64,000 nucleotides of DNA from assembly GCA_046349855.1 (NCBI GenBank), contig JAXMBM010000012.1, positions 79,358 to 143,357 on the forward strand, read 5' to 3'. The translations under genes and the position numbers were made by a program. The stretch is from CAIXSC01 sp046349855. Lineage in GTDB: Bacteria; Planctomycetota; Planctomycetia; Pirellulales; Pirellulaceae. Shown here one piece after another: positions 33,594-41,840 of this stretch (position 1 is the first letter of the stretch; each line of letters starts with the position of its first letter). Under the pieces are notes generated by a model, which saw nothing but the letters and a program-made list of their open reading frames with translations, did no database searches and was not told the DNA's origin.

Positions 33594-36380
33594 ATGAGAC
33601 TCCCCGGCTTCGTCGACCGTTCCCACCGGCCCCGAGATGCGGTCAGGATGACCGTTCGAGTTGGGGCGCTGTTGTGGTCGGTCGCTCTGCTGGTGAATAT
33701 CGTGTCGTGGGCTGCGGGGCAGACTCCACGTGCTGCCACTCCGCCGGAAGATCCGCCTGGAAGCATGTCCGTCGAGGAAGCTCGGCGACTCTTCCGTCGT
33801 CAGGTGCTGCCGCTCCTGCAGACCCGATGTCTGAGTTGCCATGGCACGGGTGGGCAGATCGAAGGTGGACTCGATCTGCGGAACCGAGGCAGTTTGCTGG
33901 CAGGCGGGGACTCGGGAGCCGCCATCGTCGTGGGACAGGCGGATCAGAGTCTGTTGATTCGCGCGGTGCGCCGTGATGGCGACCTCCGCATGCCTCCCAA
34001 AGAGGCGGATCGTCTGGAGGGTCCCCAGGTCGAAATACTCGAGCGGTGGGTGAATGCAGGGGCACCTTGGCCCGAGGACGATGGGTCGCCGGGCCCAGCT
34101 GACGGGGAAATCACCGTGTCGACCACGCGTGGCTTGTCGGCCGACTGGAATCAGCGTCGATATGCTCCGGCCGATGTGTGGGCCTATCGCCCGCTGACCC
34201 GGCCTCGCATCTCTCGGCCAGCCTCTCACCCCGTCGATGCGCTGCTGGCTGACGGACTGGCCGCCGCGGGTCTGGTGCCCGCCGGTCGGGCGACCGATAC
34301 CACGCTGCTGCGCCGCCTCACACTGGATCTGACGGGCATCGTCCCGCTGCCGGACGAATCGCCGGAGGAGGTCGCGCCTGCTGTGGTTGGGAGTACTGAC
34401 GAACCGTTCGACGCGCTGTGGCTGCGGCGGGTGGAACGATTACTGGCCCATCCTCGCTATGGCGAACAGCAGGCGCGGTATTGGCTCGATGTCACACGGT
34501 ATGCCGACAGCAGCGGGCTGTCGAACGACTATGAGCGTCCTCACGCCTGGCGGTACCGGGACTATGTCGTGCGGAGTTTCCAGGCCGACAAACCGTACGA
34601 TCGTTTCATCGTCGAACAACTCGCGGGCGATGAACTCGCGCCCGACGACCCCGAAAGCCAGATCGCCGTCGGTTTTCTGCGGATGGGACCGTGGGAGCAT
34701 ACGGCGATGAGTGTCGCGGCGCTGACGCGTCAGCAGTTCCTGGATGACGTGACTCACAGTGTCGGGGTGACGTTTCTCGGCCAGTCGCTGCGCTGCGCTG
34801 CCTGCCACGATCACAAGTTCGATCCCATTCCGACTCGTGACTATTACCGGTTGCAGGCCGTGTTTGCCCCAGTGCAGTTCACGGAGGTCGGTGTACCCTT
34901 TCTGCCAGTCGAGCCACAGCGCGGAGATCCGCGCGACGTGGAGCGGTGGCGGCGGCTGCTGGCGAGTGCCGAGGCGGAACGGCGGTCGCTGCCGCGCGAT
35001 CCAGAGGGAAAGCTGGCGACGGTCGATGCGCGGAGTCGCGACAAGTTGCTACAGAAGCGAAGCGATTACCTCCGCCGGTCGCTCGCGCGGTACGAGCCGC
35101 GCGCGTTCAGCGTGTACTCCGGGCCGAATCGCGAGTACGCTTCGGCGGCATTGCAGCACGAACGGCCGGCGGCAACGCAGCGACAGGGGCCGGCTCCAGC
35201 GACACACATCCTGCTCGGGGGTTCGCTGGAAAGCACGGGGGAATTGGTATCGCCGGGAGTTCTTTCGGCCGTCGACCACTCGAATGACGAGGTGGACCCG
35301 CAGCCCTGGAATCAGCTGCCGACGGCGCTTACCGGGCGACGGCTGGCGTTGGCGCGGTGGATCGCCGATCCGCGCAATACGCTGACCGCGCGGGTGATGG
35401 CCAATCGACTCTGGCAGCAGCATTTTGGCCGCGGAATTGTGGCGTCAGCGAATAACTTTGGCCGCACCGGGGCACGGCCGAGTCACCCTGAGTTGCTCGA
35501 TTATCTGGCGCTTTGGCTGAGCGATCACGACTGGTCGCTGCAGTCGCTCCAGCGGCTGATCGTCACCTCCGAGGCGTATTGCCGGCGGAGCGATCCGGTG
35601 GACGAGGTGCAGGCAGGACAGCTGCGCGAGCGCGATCCACTGCTTACCCGGCTGGCCGTCTTTCCGCCGCGGCGACTGGCGGCCGAGGAGTTGCGGGACA
35701 GTTTGCTGGCGGTGACGGGCGAGTTGAATGGGGCGGCGGGCGGTCCGCCGGCGGAACCGGAGATTCACTGGGAAGTAGCATTGCAACCCCGGCACATCAT
35801 GGGATCGGTAGCACCCGCGTATCAGCCGGCGCCGCGGCCGGCGGCGCGACATCGCCGCACGATCTACACGCTGCGCCTGCGGACGCTGCCCGATCCGCTG
35901 CTGGAAGTGTTCAACCGCCCGGGGCCCGACCTGTCGTGCGATGTCCGCGAGTCAACGCTGGTCGCACCTCAGGCACTCACGCTCTTCAACGGGCAATTTG
36001 TGCACGACCGGGCGCTCGCCCTGGCCGGGCGACTGGAGCGCGAGGCAGCGTCGGCCGGCGCTCGGCTGACATGGGTCTTTCAGCGGCTGTTGCTGCGAGC
36101 ACCGAGTGCCGCGGAACGCGTGGCGTGCTGGGAGCATGTCGAGCGGCAGAGCGTCTTTCACGGGCAACAGCGGCGGGAGCGCCGCGTGGTTCCGACGCGT
36201 GTGCAGCGCGAGATGGTCGAGGAACTGACGGGTGAGATGTTTCGCTGGGAAGAAGAGCTGGATCGGCTGCGGGAGTATCAGGCCGACCTGCAACCCTGGG
36301 AAGTGGGACCCGAGACGCGCGCGTGGGCCGATCTGTGCCTGGTGCTGATGAACTCCAGCGAGTTCTTGTGGATACGTTGA
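33594..36380 (+). CDS. DUF1549/DUF1553 planctomycete cytochrome
   Basis: A 928-residue exported haem protein. After a hydrophobic leader (ALLWSVALLVNIVSWAAG) the first haem site is C79-L-S-C82-H83 (the PSCyt1-type cytochrome). DUF1549 follows (LLRRLTLDLTGIVPLPDESP, DVTRYADSSGLSNDYERPHA), with a further CxxCH (CAACHDHKFDPIPTRDYY), and DUF1553 forms the C-terminal part (RMANRLWQQHFG-like segment, LAVFPPRRLAAEELRDSLLA, LTLFNGQFVHDRALALAGRL). These families are planctomycete-specific and probably bind two haems in the periplasm; their reaction is unknown. It lies between the SDR and SpoU genes; M1 or M19 are both possible starts. Confidence 0.9.
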   Translation: MRLPGFVDRSHRPRDAVRMTVRVGALLWSVALLVNIVSWAAGQTPRAATPPEDPPGSMSVEEARRLFRRQVLPLLQTRCLSCHGTGGQIEGGLDLRNRGSLLAGGDSGAAIVVGQADQSLLIRAVRRDGDLRMPPKEADRLEGPQVEILERWVNAGAPWPEDDGSPGPADGEITVSTTRGLSADWNQRRYAPADVWAYRPLTRPRISRPASHPVDALLADGLAAAGLVPAGRATDTTLLRRLTLDLTGIVPLPDESPEEVAPAVVGSTDEPFDALWLRRVERLLAHPRYGEQQARYWLDVTRYADSSGLSNDYERPHAWRYRDYVVRSFQADKPYDRFIVEQLAGDELAPDDPESQIAVGFLRMGPWEHTAMSVAALTRQQFLDDVTHSVGVTFLGQSLRCAACHDHKFDPIPTRDYYRLQAVFAPVQFTEVGVPFLPVEPQRGDPRDVERWRRLLASAEAERRSLPRDPEGKLATVDARSRDKLLQKRSDYLRRSLARYEPRAFSVYSGPNREYASAALQHERPAATQRQGPAPATHILLGGSLESTGELVSPGVLSAVDHSNDEVDPQPWNQLPTALTGRRLALARWIADPRNTLTARVMANRLWQQHFGRGIVASANNFGRTGARPSHPELLDYLALWLSDHDWSLQSLQRLIVTSEAYCRRSDPVDEVQAGQLRERDPLLTRLAVFPPRRLAAEELRDSLLAVTGELNGAAGGPPAEPEIHWEVALQPRHIMGSVAPAYQPAPRPAARHRRTIYTLRLRTLPDPLLEVFNRPGPDLSCDVRESTLVAPQALTLFNGQFVHDRALALAGRLEREAASAGARLTWVFQRLLLRAPSAAERVACWEHVERQSVFHGQQRRERRVVPTRVQREMVEELTGEMFRWEEELDRLREYQADLQPWEVGPETRAWADLCLVLMNSSEFLWIR

Positions 36381-36390
36381 GGGAGCCGAG

Positions 36391-36891
36391 ATGACAGAAT
36401 TCGAACATATTCGCCACAAGCCGCCGCTGGAGCTGGAGCGTCCGCGGGAACTGGTTGTGGCGTGTGCGCCGTTGCGGAGCAACGTCAATCTGTCGCGGAT
36501 CGTGCGGACGGCCGGCTGTTGTGGTTTGCGGCGTGTGATCGCCTGTGGTCGGCCGCGTGTGGATCGGGAAATCGCGCGCGACGGAGCGGAGGTGGTGGAG
36601 TTGGAGACACACCGCAGTCTTCCACCGGTTCTCAAGGAGCTCCGCACAGCCGGCTATCGCCTGGTGGGGCTGGAACAGACGACGGGATCGGTGAGTCTCC
36701 ACGAGTTTCGCTTTGAGCGGCGAACGGCGCTGGTGGTGGGAAACGAGCGGCACGGTCTGGAGCCCGACGTGCTCGCGCTGCTCGACCAGACGGTAGAGAT
36801 TCCCGTCTGGGGAAGACCGTTCAGCTACAACGTGGCGTCGGCGACGGACATGGCATTGTACGAGTACTGTCGGCAGTTTCCCTGCGGCTAG
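36391..36891 (+). CDS. SpoU/TrmH-family RNA 2'-O-methyltransferase
   Basis: A 166-residue protein with the three SPOUT motifs: motif 1 SNVNLSRIVRTAG, motif 2 ALVVGNERHGLEPDVL followed by IPVWG, and motif 3 SYNVASATDMALYEYC. It should form a trefoil-knot dimer and methylate the ribose 2'-OH of a tRNA or rRNA nucleotide. Which RNA is unknown; the short length lacks the extra N-terminal RNA-binding domain of RlmB-like members. It starts 10 bases after the DUF1549 gene. Confidence 0.85.
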   Translation: MTEFEHIRHKPPLELERPRELVVACAPLRSNVNLSRIVRTAGCCGLRRVIACGRPRVDREIARDGAEVVELETHRSLPPVLKELRTAGYRLVGLEQTTGSVSLHEFRFERRTALVVGNERHGLEPDVLALLDQTVEIPVWGRPFSYNVASATDMALYEYCRQFPCG

Positions 36892-36894
36892 TTG

Positions 36895-36937
36895 GGAAGC
36901 ACCCGGCGCATCGCTCTTTCGTGCCCCGGTGCTTTCC
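36895..36937. terminator. Imperfect hairpin between convergent genes
   Basis: ggaagcacc from 36895 pairs, with one bulge, with ggtgctttcc at 36928-36937, just after the SpoU gene stop and facing the aminotransferase gene. It lacks a clear T-run. Confidence 0.3.
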
Positions 36938-36992
36938 GCCGAGCGCCTAGAGTGGGACGGTCATGCTCGGCGAGGCGGGGTGGGTGACGTTG

Positions 36993-38189
36993 TCAGCCGA
37001 TGACGGCGGCGATGGCCGAGCACAGGGAGTCGATGTTGCCTTCGGTCATGCCGGCGACGTTGATGCGGCCGCCGTTGACGACGATGTACACGCCGTGCTT
37101 GGTACGCAGCTCGTCGACCTGGAGGGGCGTGAGTCCGGAGAAGGAGAACATGCCGCGTTGGCGACAGATGAAGGAAAAATCGCGGCCGGGCGACTTCTGT
37201 TTCATCGTGTCGACGAACAGCTGACGCATGCGGGCGATCCGTTGCCTCATTTCGGCGACTTCTCCTTCCCACTGGGAGCGGAGTGTGGCGTCGCCGAGCA
37301 CGGTGGCGACGATGGCCGCGCCGTGGCACGGGGGATTGGAGTAGTTGACGCGGATGCAGACCTTGACGTGGCTGAGGGCGGCGTCGGCGGCTGCGGCCGA
37401 GGGAGCGACGACGGTGAGTGCTCCGACGCGTTCGTTGTAGAGCCCGAAGTTTTTGGAGAATGAGCTGCAGACCAGGAGTTCCTGGCCGGGGCGGGCCAGT
37501 TCGCGGAGCCCCGCTGCGTCTTCGGCGAGGCCCGCGCCGAAGCCCTGGTAGGCGAAATCGACGAGCGGCAGGAGGCCGCGGCGTTGGACCACGTCGGCGA
37601 TCTGGCGCCACTGTTCGGGCGAAGGATCGATTCCGGTTGGATTATGGCAGCCGGCGTGGAGGCAGATGGCATCCCCCGCTGGGATGGCTTCGAGGGCGGC
37701 GAGCAAGCCGGGGAAGTCGAGTCCCTGGCCGGCGGTGTCGATGTAGGCGTACGAGTCGACGGGGAGGCCGGCCGAGGAGAAGATGTTGAGGTGATTGTCC
37801 CAGGTAGGTTTGCTGAACCAGACTTTGGCGACGGGGAGCTTGCGTTTGATAAAGTCGGCGGCGACGCGGAGGGCGCCGGTGCCGCCGGGGGTATGGGCCG
37901 TCACGGCCCGTCCGCTGGTCACGATCTCATGGTTGGTTCCGAACAACAATTCGCGGACGAGTTTGCCGTAGGCGGGGGAGCCTTCGATGGGCAGGTAACT
38001 TTTGTTGGACTCGGATTCGAGCAACCGCCGTTCGGCTTCTTTTACGCACTGCAGGATGGGCGTATTTCCGGCCGCATCCTTGTAGACTCCGACGCTGAGG
38101 TTGACTTTGTGAGGATGGGAATCCTTGCGGAAGGCGTCGTTGAGTCCCAGGATGGGGTCAGGGGGGGCGACGGTCAACGCTTCAAACAT
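36993..38189 (-). CDS. Aspartate/aromatic amino acid aminotransferase (class I)
   Basis: A 398-residue PLP enzyme of the AspC/TyrB type. Markers are DPILGLNDAFRKDSHPHKVN with LSVGVYKDAAGNTPIL at the front, HAGCHNPTGIDPSPEQW, LVDFAYQGFGAGLAEDAAGL, and the PLP Lys in SSFSKNFGLYNERVGALTVV. The C-terminus carries a conserved Arg region (GGRINVAGMTEGNI). It transfers amino groups between aspartate, tyrosine or phenylalanine and 2-oxoglutarate; substrate preference is not decided by sequence alone. ATG 38189 starts the family's MFEALTVAPPDPILGLN front; the 11 extra residues upstream are low-complexity. Length is normal. Confidence 0.93.
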   Translation of the reverse strand: MFEALTVAPPDPILGLNDAFRKDSHPHKVNLSVGVYKDAAGNTPILQCVKEAERRLLESESNKSYLPIEGSPAYGKLVRELLFGTNHEIVTSGRAVTAHTPGGTGALRVAADFIKRKLPVAKVWFSKPTWDNHLNIFSSAGLPVDSYAYIDTAGQGLDFPGLLAALEAIPAGDAICLHAGCHNPTGIDPSPEQWRQIADVVQRRGLLPLVDFAYQGFGAGLAEDAAGLRELARPGQELLVCSSFSKNFGLYNERVGALTVVAPSAAAADAALSHVKVCIRVNYSNPPCHGAAIVATVLGDATLRSQWEGEVAEMRQRIARMRQLFVDTMKQKSPGRDFSFICRQRGMFSFSGLTPLQVDELRTKHGVYIVVNGGRINVAGMTEGNIDSLCSAIAAVIG

Positions 38190-38460
38190 GGGAGCAGCTC
38201 CTGCGGAAGGCCGTACCGGCAACGCGTGGTAGGGCGACGGGTCGAGGGAACGCGGGGGCGTGGGTCAGGATCGGTGGAGACTTGGGAATGGACGGGGTGG
38301 CGGCGCGCTGAGGGGCGTCGTCCGCGGGGAGATCGATTCAAATTGCGGCGCGGCGCTTTACAGCGGTGCGTCGAACAATCATGCTAGCTGCGCGGTTGCC
38401 TTCCAGGTAGGCCCCGGCTTTTCCTCTCCCGATCCTTCCACAGTAGATTTTCAGCGAATC

Positions 38461-39681
38461 ATGGCGCGCAGGCGGACTGGTGTTTGGCTTATCGGGGCGA
38501 AGGGTGGAGTGGCCACTACCGCCATTGTCGGTCTGGTGGCGTTGCGGAAGGGTCTGACCGGAGACCAGGGGCTCGTGACGCAGCTCCCCCTCTTCCAGGG
38601 AATCGATTTGATTCCGTGGCGCGATCTGGTGGTGGGCGGCCACGAGATTCGGAGTACGACTTTGTATGAGGAGGCGATGAAGCTGCATCGGGAGAGCCGT
38701 GCGCTCGACGATCAGCTGATTGCCCGTTGCAAGTCGGAGCTCGACCGGATCGATCGGCAGATCGTACCGGGTTCGCTGCTCAATGTGGGCCCGACGATCG
38801 AGAAGTTTGCGGATGATGAGCTGCGGGCGCGGGCCGAGACGCCGCGAGAGGCGATTCGGCGGCTGCAGCAGGACTTGCAGCACTTCCGCGAGAGTCAGCA
38901 GCTGGATTCGGTGGTGGTGGTCAACGTCGCCTCGACGGAACCGCCGGTCGATGAGAGTCTGATTCCGAGTCGCTGGAAGGAGTTGGACAAGCTGCTGGAC
39001 AAGCCAGCGCGCAAGTGCCCGTTGCCGGCCAGTTCTCTGTATGCGATTGCGGCGCTCGACCTGGGTCTGCCGTACGTCAATTTCACTCCGTCGCTGGGGT
39101 CGGCGCCGGCCGCTCTGGGTGAATTGGCCTGGGAGCGGGGAGCCTGCCATATGGGCCATGATGGCAAGACGGGCGAAACGCTTATGAAGAGCGTGTTGGC
39201 GCCGATGTTTTCCCAGCGCAACCTGCAGGTGTTGAGCTGGGTGGGGCACAACATCTTTGGCAACATGGACGGCAAGGTTCTGGACGATCCGGCTAATAAG
39301 CGGACGAAGGTGCGGAGCAAGGATCGATTGCTGCATCAGATCCTGGGGTACAGTCCGCAGACGCTGGTGAGCATCGAGTACATCGAGAGTCTGGGGGACT
39401 GGAAGACGGCCTGGGATCACATCCACTTTCGCGGATTCCTTGGGACTCCGATGGTGCTGACGTTCACCTGGCAGGGTTGCGATTCCCTGTTGGCTGCTCC
39501 ACTGGTACTCGATCTGGTGCGGCTTACGGAACTCGCACAGCGGCGCGGTGAACGTGGCTTGCTGACGTGGATGGCGAGTTTCTTTAAGAGTCCGTTGGGG
39601 ACGACGGAACATAATTTTGTCCGTCAGTTCCAGGCACTCGAAGCGTGGGTGGCTGGAGTCCGCGAGAAAGGCTCGGCGTAA
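38461..39681 (+). CDS. ino1: Inositol-3-phosphate synthase (myo-inositol-1-phosphate synthase)
   Basis: A 406-residue NAD-dependent enzyme that turns glucose-6-phosphate into inositol-3-phosphate. The NAD-binding front reads GVWLIGAKGGVATTAIVGL; later blocks are VVVVNVASTEPP, LPYVNFTPSLGSAPAALGEL, GHDGKTGETLMKSVLAPMF, LSWVGHNIFGNMDG and HIHFRGFLGTPMVLTFTWQG. These are typical of the archaeal/bacterial MIPS type. The product supports inositol lipids or compatible solutes. The frame starts at 38260, but ATG 38461 begins the dinucleotide fold; the upstream 200 bases look non-coding. It is divergent from the aminotransferase gene. Confidence 0.92.
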   Translation: MARRRTGVWLIGAKGGVATTAIVGLVALRKGLTGDQGLVTQLPLFQGIDLIPWRDLVVGGHEIRSTTLYEEAMKLHRESRALDDQLIARCKSELDRIDRQIVPGSLLNVGPTIEKFADDELRARAETPREAIRRLQQDLQHFRESQQLDSVVVVNVASTEPPVDESLIPSRWKELDKLLDKPARKCPLPASSLYAIAALDLGLPYVNFTPSLGSAPAALGELAWERGACHMGHDGKTGETLMKSVLAPMFSQRNLQVLSWVGHNIFGNMDGKVLDDPANKRTKVRSKDRLLHQILGYSPQTLVSIEYIESLGDWKTAWDHIHFRGFLGTPMVLTFTWQGCDSLLAAPLVLDLVRLTELAQRRGERGLLTWMASFFKSPLGTTEHNFVRQFQALEAWVAGVREKGSA

Positions 39682-39929
39682 GCGCCACGGATTTCGCACT
39701 GCGAATTCTGCACTTCTGGGATGGCACCGCGGGAATTCGCACCGCTGAGTGTCGATCGGCTCCAGAGGAGTAGTCGATACACGCCGCGGGGAGGGCGGTG
39801 GTCGTCGTCTCGGGACAACAAACCGGGACGGAGCGCTCGCTGAAATCTTGGCGTAGCGGGATTGAGACATCCTCCTGGATGGCGTGTCAGGTTTCCGTTC
39901 AAGTTTCTTTCTCGGGAGGATTCCTTCCG

Positions 39930-40201
39930 ATGGCTGACTTCAACCCCAAGGACACCGGTTGGGCCGCGATTTTCCATCAGCACGGCAATGCGGTTGAGTA
40001 GCCTGAGCAGTTGACGAAGAAGTGGTGGGAAAAGAGGAAAGGGACGCTGGCCAAGATCAAAGGGTGGAATTTCAGGGAGGGTTGGGAATCGCCGAGTTGC
40101 GCAAAATGGTGGCCGACGCGTTTCGGCAGGTGAGGCCTTCAAACTTAGACTGTCTTGATTTCCTGGCTCTAGACTGTCTATCACTGAACGACTGGGCGTA
40201 A
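39930..40201 (+). pseudogene. Small decayed gene (in-frame TAG, then frameshift)
   Basis: A good GGGAGGA precedes an ATG at 39930. The frame reads MADFNPKDTGWAAIFHQHGN, then a TAG at 39999-40001. If read past it continues PEQLTKKWWEKRKGTLAKIK, which looks like protein. Near 40080 the protein-like signal shifts frame to LGIAELRKMVADAFRQVRPS and ends at a TAA at 40199-40201. This pattern suggests a small gene broken by one nonsense codon and one frameshift. I do not recognise the family. It lies between the inositol synthase and a transposase pseudogene, in a region of decay. Confidence 0.4.
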
Positions 40202-40524
40202 AAACACAGGGCCTGGGGCACGCACGCAAAATGGGATAGATGAGGGTCTCCGATCCGGCCCGTGTCTCCCGCTCGGACACGCCAGCATCGCTTCGATCAA
40301 GCCCCAGCCCGCCAAATCCGAGCCGCTCGGCGCGCACCCCGAACCCTGAGCCCCCCTGTCGGCGCTCAAAAACAGACCGGCTTCAACATTGAATCGCCTG
40401 AACGGGTGGTGCTCTACAGATGAATGGGTAGGTCCGAGGCCGGCCCCGCTGCCGTTCGGCCACCAAGCCCTCAGCGGATACGCTCAACTTCCTGCCCGTC
40501 TCCCCACCCGTTTCCCCGCTCGAT
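40202..40524. other. Gene-free stretch beside the transposase pseudogene
   Basis: About 320 bases with no convincing ORF. A short hairpin (cgtgtc/gacacg) occurs near 40261-40285. REP-type palindromes would be expected near a Y1 transposase, but I could not identify a convincing array. Confidence 0.35.
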
Positions 40525-41559
40525 TCAGGGGCGATCCGGCCGTCGCTCCGACGCCCGACGTGCCTCACGCCGTAACGCCTCGGCCTTCTCCGCGATCCGT
40601 GCAAATCGCTTCGCCGCCCGCTTCGACGCCTCCGCCCAACGCTCCCGGTCCAATCCCAGCCGCTCCAAAATCGGTGGCAGCTCCGCCGGAATCACTCCCC
40701 GCTTCCCCGCCACCTCCTGCCGACCACACTCGTCCAGCAACTCCAGGTACGGGTCCAGCCGGATCGTCAAGAATCCCTTGTTCGACGCCCGACGACCCGC
40801 TCCCACCCCGTCGTAGTCATCCCCTCGACCCACAGCGGTGCCATCCAGCCGAGCACCGACGCGTCAGCTGCTCCTTCAGGTTGAACTCCGGACCCACCCC
40901 CGACGCCGCTCGCAACGCCTGCTCCTCCTGCCGATCCTCGATCCGATCGCAGGCCGCCGTGTACCGCGAGTCCTCCGGCGTCAACGCCAGCCCCGCGCGC
41001 ACCGGATTCAGGTTCACGTACAGACTCGCCAACAACGCCTCTTCGTTGTTCTTCAGCCGCACACTCCCAAATCGCTCGCCGAAAAAATGCCCCGACACGT
41101 CGTCTTCCGCATTCGCCGCCCGGGCCAGCGGTTCGTTGAGCATCAACATGAACCAGCTGATGTTGCTCAGCCGCCGACGCAGCTCAGCCATCCGCTTCTT
41201 GTCCCGCAGCAGCGCCTGCACACGCTTCTTCGCCGGCTCCCGCAGCAGCTCGAGCGCCCGCCGAGACAGCCGCAGCCACCGCCGGGCCACCTCTTCGTTC
41301 GACCAGCCATGCACTACCTCCGGCCGATTGCGCAGGATCACGTGCAGATGATTGTCCATCACCGTATGGTCGCAGACGTCCACAGAGAAAATGCTGGCCA
41401 GCGCCTCCAGCCGCTGCCGCACCCAATCCTGGCGGTGGCTGATATCCAGCCCCCCAGCTCCGTCCCCAACAGAAAGCTCCGCCGCACGCAGCGGCTGAAG
41501 CAGTGATACAAACCGACCGTCGAATGATCGATCAGGTCCCGTCGACGATTCCAGGGCAT
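40525..41559 (-). pseudogene. REP-associated tyrosine (Y1/HUH) transposase, frameshifted
   Basis: From ATG 41559 the frame reads MPWNRRRDLIDHSTVGLYHC, FSRCVRRSFLLGTEL and then loses sense. The protein continues in another frame from about 41455 (GLDISHRQDWVRQRLEALAS), giving the HUH motif DNHLHVILRNRP and the catalytic-Tyr region LASLYVNLNPVRAGLALTPE. A run of six C on the plus strand (41450-41455) marks the shift; a seventh would restore the frame. A second shift near 40825-40860 separates the C-terminal part (LTIRLDPYLELLDECGRQEV, 40525-40833). With two shifts this is most likely a dead copy. Such transposases mobilise or maintain short palindromic REP sequences. AAAGGGG lies before the ATG. 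Confidence 0.75.
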
Positions 41560-41840
41560 CGTACGCCCCTTTCTCTCACCAGGGCGCCCCACGGATTCAT
41601 AGTCTGGTGAAGATAGCCGCACTCTGGCAAGTGGTGACCGTCCCCCCCTATCGCTTCGAACTCAACTCACCTGGCCATAAGCCGAAAACTCACCTCTGGA
41701 TCATCGCCTTCCCATCGTCCGGCCCCCCAACACGCGACCAGTCAAGAACCCGGGAAGCGACCGGGCACCGATCAATTGACCTAGGCTCCTGGCAACGGCT
41801 TCATTACAATTCCCACCCTCAATTTCAGGGGTGCCGGAGC

